A stretch of 64,000 nucleotides of DNA from Chitinophaga arvensicola (GTDB lineage Bacteria > Bacteroidota > Bacteroidia > Chitinophagales > Chitinophagaceae): positions 2,511,499 through 2,575,498 of the forward strand of contig NZ_FOJG01000001.1 of NCBI RefSeq assembly GCF_900110835.1, read 5' to 3'. The notes beneath the pieces are model-generated. The model did no database searches, was not told where the DNA came from, and saw only the letters and a list, made by a program, of their open reading frames with translations. Within the stretch, counting starts at the first letter, position 1. Every line of letters begins with the position of its first letter. Below are positions 62,801 to 64,000 of the stretch, piece after piece. A program made the position numbers and the translations under genes.

Positions 62801-63374
62801 TGTAAAGGGAGCCGGTAAAGATAAGTATGATTTCACCGGCTGGACGCCCGGCGACGGCCGCGATTATATGCTGGACATGGGCACACAGGTAGCGCCCTAT
62901 ACACTCGGCATGGTGAACTCCTTCAAGCTGTATGATTTTGATGTATCATTTATTGTGACGGGTAAATTCGGGCATGTGTTTAACCGCATGTCGTTTAATT
63001 ATCCCGTACTCTGGGGATCCAGGGTGCTGCCGAATAATAAGCTGGGCGAAGTAATGAAAGGCGATCCTATGAAGATCGTACCGTTGCCCCAGAATGATGA
63101 TGAACCTAAATTCTATTTCTGGGACCGCTTTTATCCCTACATGAGTTACCTGGCTGAAAATGCTTCGCATATACGCATGCAGGAAGTAAATGTTACCTAT
63201 AACCTGAAACGCAGGCTGGCGTCGGCGCTGCACATCGGCGGACTGCAATTGTATGCGCAGGGCAACGACTTGTTTACCATTCTTGCCAACAACACCGGCG
63301 AAGATCCGGAATACCCGCTGGGAGGAATGAAACCGCAGCCCAAATTTACGTTCGGACTTAAATTAACGCTTTAA
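59829..63374 (+). CDS. SusC/RagA-type TonB-dependent transporter with STN domain (locus E)
   Basis: Counted from the ATG at 59829, this is an 1181-aa outer-membrane transporter. The N-terminus is longer than usual (KLIGNAPAGRGELLSLLIW) before the signal core MRLTILLLIVALHLSAKTYS. An STN domain (about residues 48-115, YVLGEIKNQTGYSFIADN), a carboxypeptidase-regulatory-like domain (about 135-215) and a plug with LKDAAAASIWGARSANG follow. The barrel ends in FGLKLTL. The open frame upstream to 59691 is not used. The substrate is unknown. It pairs with the SusD gene 10 bp downstream. Confidence 0.92.
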   Translation: MKLIGNAPAGRGELLSLLIWKIMRLTILLLIVALHLSAKTYSQYITIKKENLTIKYVLGEIKNQTGYSFIADNTLLENNMVRHLELKNVTMREALDACFNGLPYTYSIEDHLIVIRRTPRTIFPSLPLEMLAASIIRGRITDESGKALAGVSVRVEGRAMGTITNENGEFTLTGVAENAVLTIGSVGYETRRIKPEGKTFLNISLKTKTNLLESVSVVSTGYQTISKERATGSFDVISKSQLEKPAVNIAQRLIGTTAGMQAKLDVDGNPTFEIRGKTSLYASAAPLVVVDGFPLQGDFNSVNPNDIESITILKDAAAASIWGARSANGVIVVTTKKSARGVPLRVEVNAFTRIGSKFDLDYVNPLASSAETVEYEKLTFNRWGAQVNSGDLVSNYGKQWSQASIALSENYLGYLSNADRDAVLEKLKTQDNRSQISKHLLANPLDQQYNLTLYGGTQRMSNVLSLLFGKKQSNFKGTEANNYLFNYRTNASVFKWLDFNATAMVQYNDARNNGVSLSDIQGLSPYDMLLNPDGSYTNISQYYWPILTRSVPMNKFPYADWSYNPIQEVANRDITAKQLNARIQAGLTFRLMKGLSFDSKIQYELFNTFNRGLYNDQTFYVRSRVNTAASWNQTTGVITPNLSKGSILTQSRSKTESYNLRNQLNFNRRFGKQHEINVIAGSEITNFVSQTFGNPTTYGYNDQTLTLGTFPNGPGGTFFPIKNWLGNNQTFAYSNTFTYLTDRYFSLYANGAYTFANKYTVSGSYRTDASNLITDDPQYRYAPFWSAGLAWQIQKERFMSGISWIDWLNVRLTYGFNGNVDRSTAFRPLISTTATPDLYTQDFKASVSSYGNPTLRWEKTGTWNIGADYALFNNQLHGKVDVYNKMGRDLIAVLSIPAVNGTTSQRLNNAEMNNRGIELTVGTNLRIKGNDIVWRGDVNFAYNRNKITKLFVANYAASTLYSGGSGAYVEGKNANTLWSFDYAGVYNKQPYVKGAGKDKYDFTGWTPGDGRDYMLDMGTQVAPYTLGMVNSFKLYDFDVSFIVTGKFGHVFNRMSFNYPVLWGSRVLPNNKLGEVMKGDPMKIVPLPQNDDEPKFYFWDRFYPYMSYLAENASHIRMQEVNVTYNLKRRLASALHIGGLQLYAQGNDLFTILANNTGEDPEYPLGGMKPQPKFTFGLKLTL

Positions 63375-63384
63375 ATCTGCCATC

Positions 63385-64000
63385 ATGTTGATCAATAAAA
63401 TATACCGCTTGTTGCCGGGCATGGCCATATTGACTTTCATTACTTCCTGTGATAAATACCTGGATCAGCAGCCCAGTAAAACTTCATCGCTGGTAGTAAC
63501 TACTACCGCGCAATTAAGTGCGCTGCTGAATAATTATAACACCTTTTACCAGGAGGGCAACAGAACAGCTATTTACAGCACCGATGATGCAGATCTTCCC
63601 CTGGACCTGTATAATGCGCGTCCTTCCACATTCTCCATGGCACAGGTAGAATTTACCTTATGGGATATCAATTATCTGCCGGACGATGGCCGTGAATCTT
63701 TTTGGAGTGGAGAATACAGGAAGATCTTCAATGCCAACATGGCCCTTTCCTATGCAGATAAAGTAACAGGGACCGATGAAGAAAAGGCGGTGATAAAGGC
63801 AGATGCGCACTTTATAAGGGCCTATAGTTACTGGGAACTCGCCAATACCTATTGTTTGCCTTACACGGCCGCCAATAAGCAGGAAACCGGTTTGCCTTTA
63901 AAAGTGGGTACCGGCTTTGAAGAGCCGGTAGTGCGTCAGCCATTGGAGAAAGTATACGAGCTGATAGAATCAGACCTGGCCGAAGCGCTGAAAACACCTG
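63385..64000 (+). CDS. SusD/RagB-family surface lipoprotein (locus E, cut by the window end)
   Basis: The frame stays open to the end of the window, giving 205 residues of a SusD-like lipoprotein with lipobox Cys22 (FITSCDKYLDQQPSK). The N-terminal SusD helices are present (LSALLNNYNTFYQEG and ADAHFIRAYSYWELANTY). The C-terminal part lies outside. It is the partner of the preceding SusC; its substrate is unknown. Confidence 0.9.
   Translation, partial: MLINKIYRLLPGMAILTFITSCDKYLDQQPSKTSSLVVTTTAQLSALLNNYNTFYQEGNRTAIYSTDDADLPLDLYNARPSTFSMAQVEFTLWDINYLPDDGRESFWSGEYRKIFNANMALSYADKVTGTDEEKAVIKADAHFIRAYSYWELANTYCLPYTAANKQETGLPLKVGTGFEEPVVRQPLEKVYELIESDLAEALKTP

Overview
The window is chromosomal DNA from a Bacteroidota bacterium, most likely a Chitinophaga-like member of the Chitinophagaceae. 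The evidence is three SusC/SusD nutrient-uptake pairs (one cut by the window end), five ECF sigma/FecR pairs of the Bacteroidota type (FecR with a C-terminal DUF4974-like domain), a tmRNA whose tag reads GESNYAMAA, promoter-like TAnnTTTG boxes, weak Shine-Dalgarno signals and many TlpA/DUF4369 proteins. There are no transposases, integrases or CRISPR arrays. All calls come from reading the sequence and from family knowledge; no database search was run.

Layout. 1-447: C-terminal end of the RseP site-2 protease. 523-893: tmRNA (ssrA) with its own terminator. 934-6310: an AT-richer stretch with a degraded coding remnant and a complete type III restriction-modification system (mod, res). 6433-16424: locus A, with sigma, FecR, STN-SusC, SusD, a lipoprotein that looks like a zinc metallohydrolase without its zinc site, and a Prc-like S41 protease. 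16707-22640: an apparent operon of a GldA-like ATPase, a GldF-GldG fusion and two tandem MutS-like ATPases. 22836-25670: four small exported proteins, including a collagen-repeat lipoprotein and an M15 peptidase. 25974-29774: a three-gene operon with an arthropod-type hemocyanin/prophenoloxidase homologue, a four-TM protein with a CPFC motif, and a trypsin-fold protease. 29857-35582 (locus B, +) and 42489-35660 (locus C, -): two related sigma/FecR/STN-receptor/lipoprotein loci that converge on a bidirectional terminator. 57040-42854 (locus D, -): sigma, FecR, SusC, SusD, DUF4843-like and PKD-like lipoproteins, and an array of four TlpA/DUF4369 proteins. 57847-64000 (locus E, +): sigma, FecR, SusC and a cut SusD.

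How the genes work together. Most of the window is cell-surface signalling and uptake. In each of the five loci a receptor with an N-terminal STN signalling domain would, on substrate binding, signal through the inner-membrane FecR to free the ECF sigma factor, which then transcribes the receptor and its lipoprotein partners. Locus D adds periplasmic thioredoxin-like proteins, and locus A adds a periplasmic protease.

The most unusual content is the 25974-29774 operon. Its first gene has all three domains of arthropod hemocyanin/prophenoloxidase, all six copper-binding histidines and the C-terminal cysteine pattern, and no signal peptide. It sits 11 bp from a membrane protein, which is 4 bp from a protease with an apparent chymotrypsin-type triad. 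In arthropods, prophenoloxidase is activated by serine proteases, so this is a good candidate for an undescribed bacterial copper-oxidase system. That link is inference.
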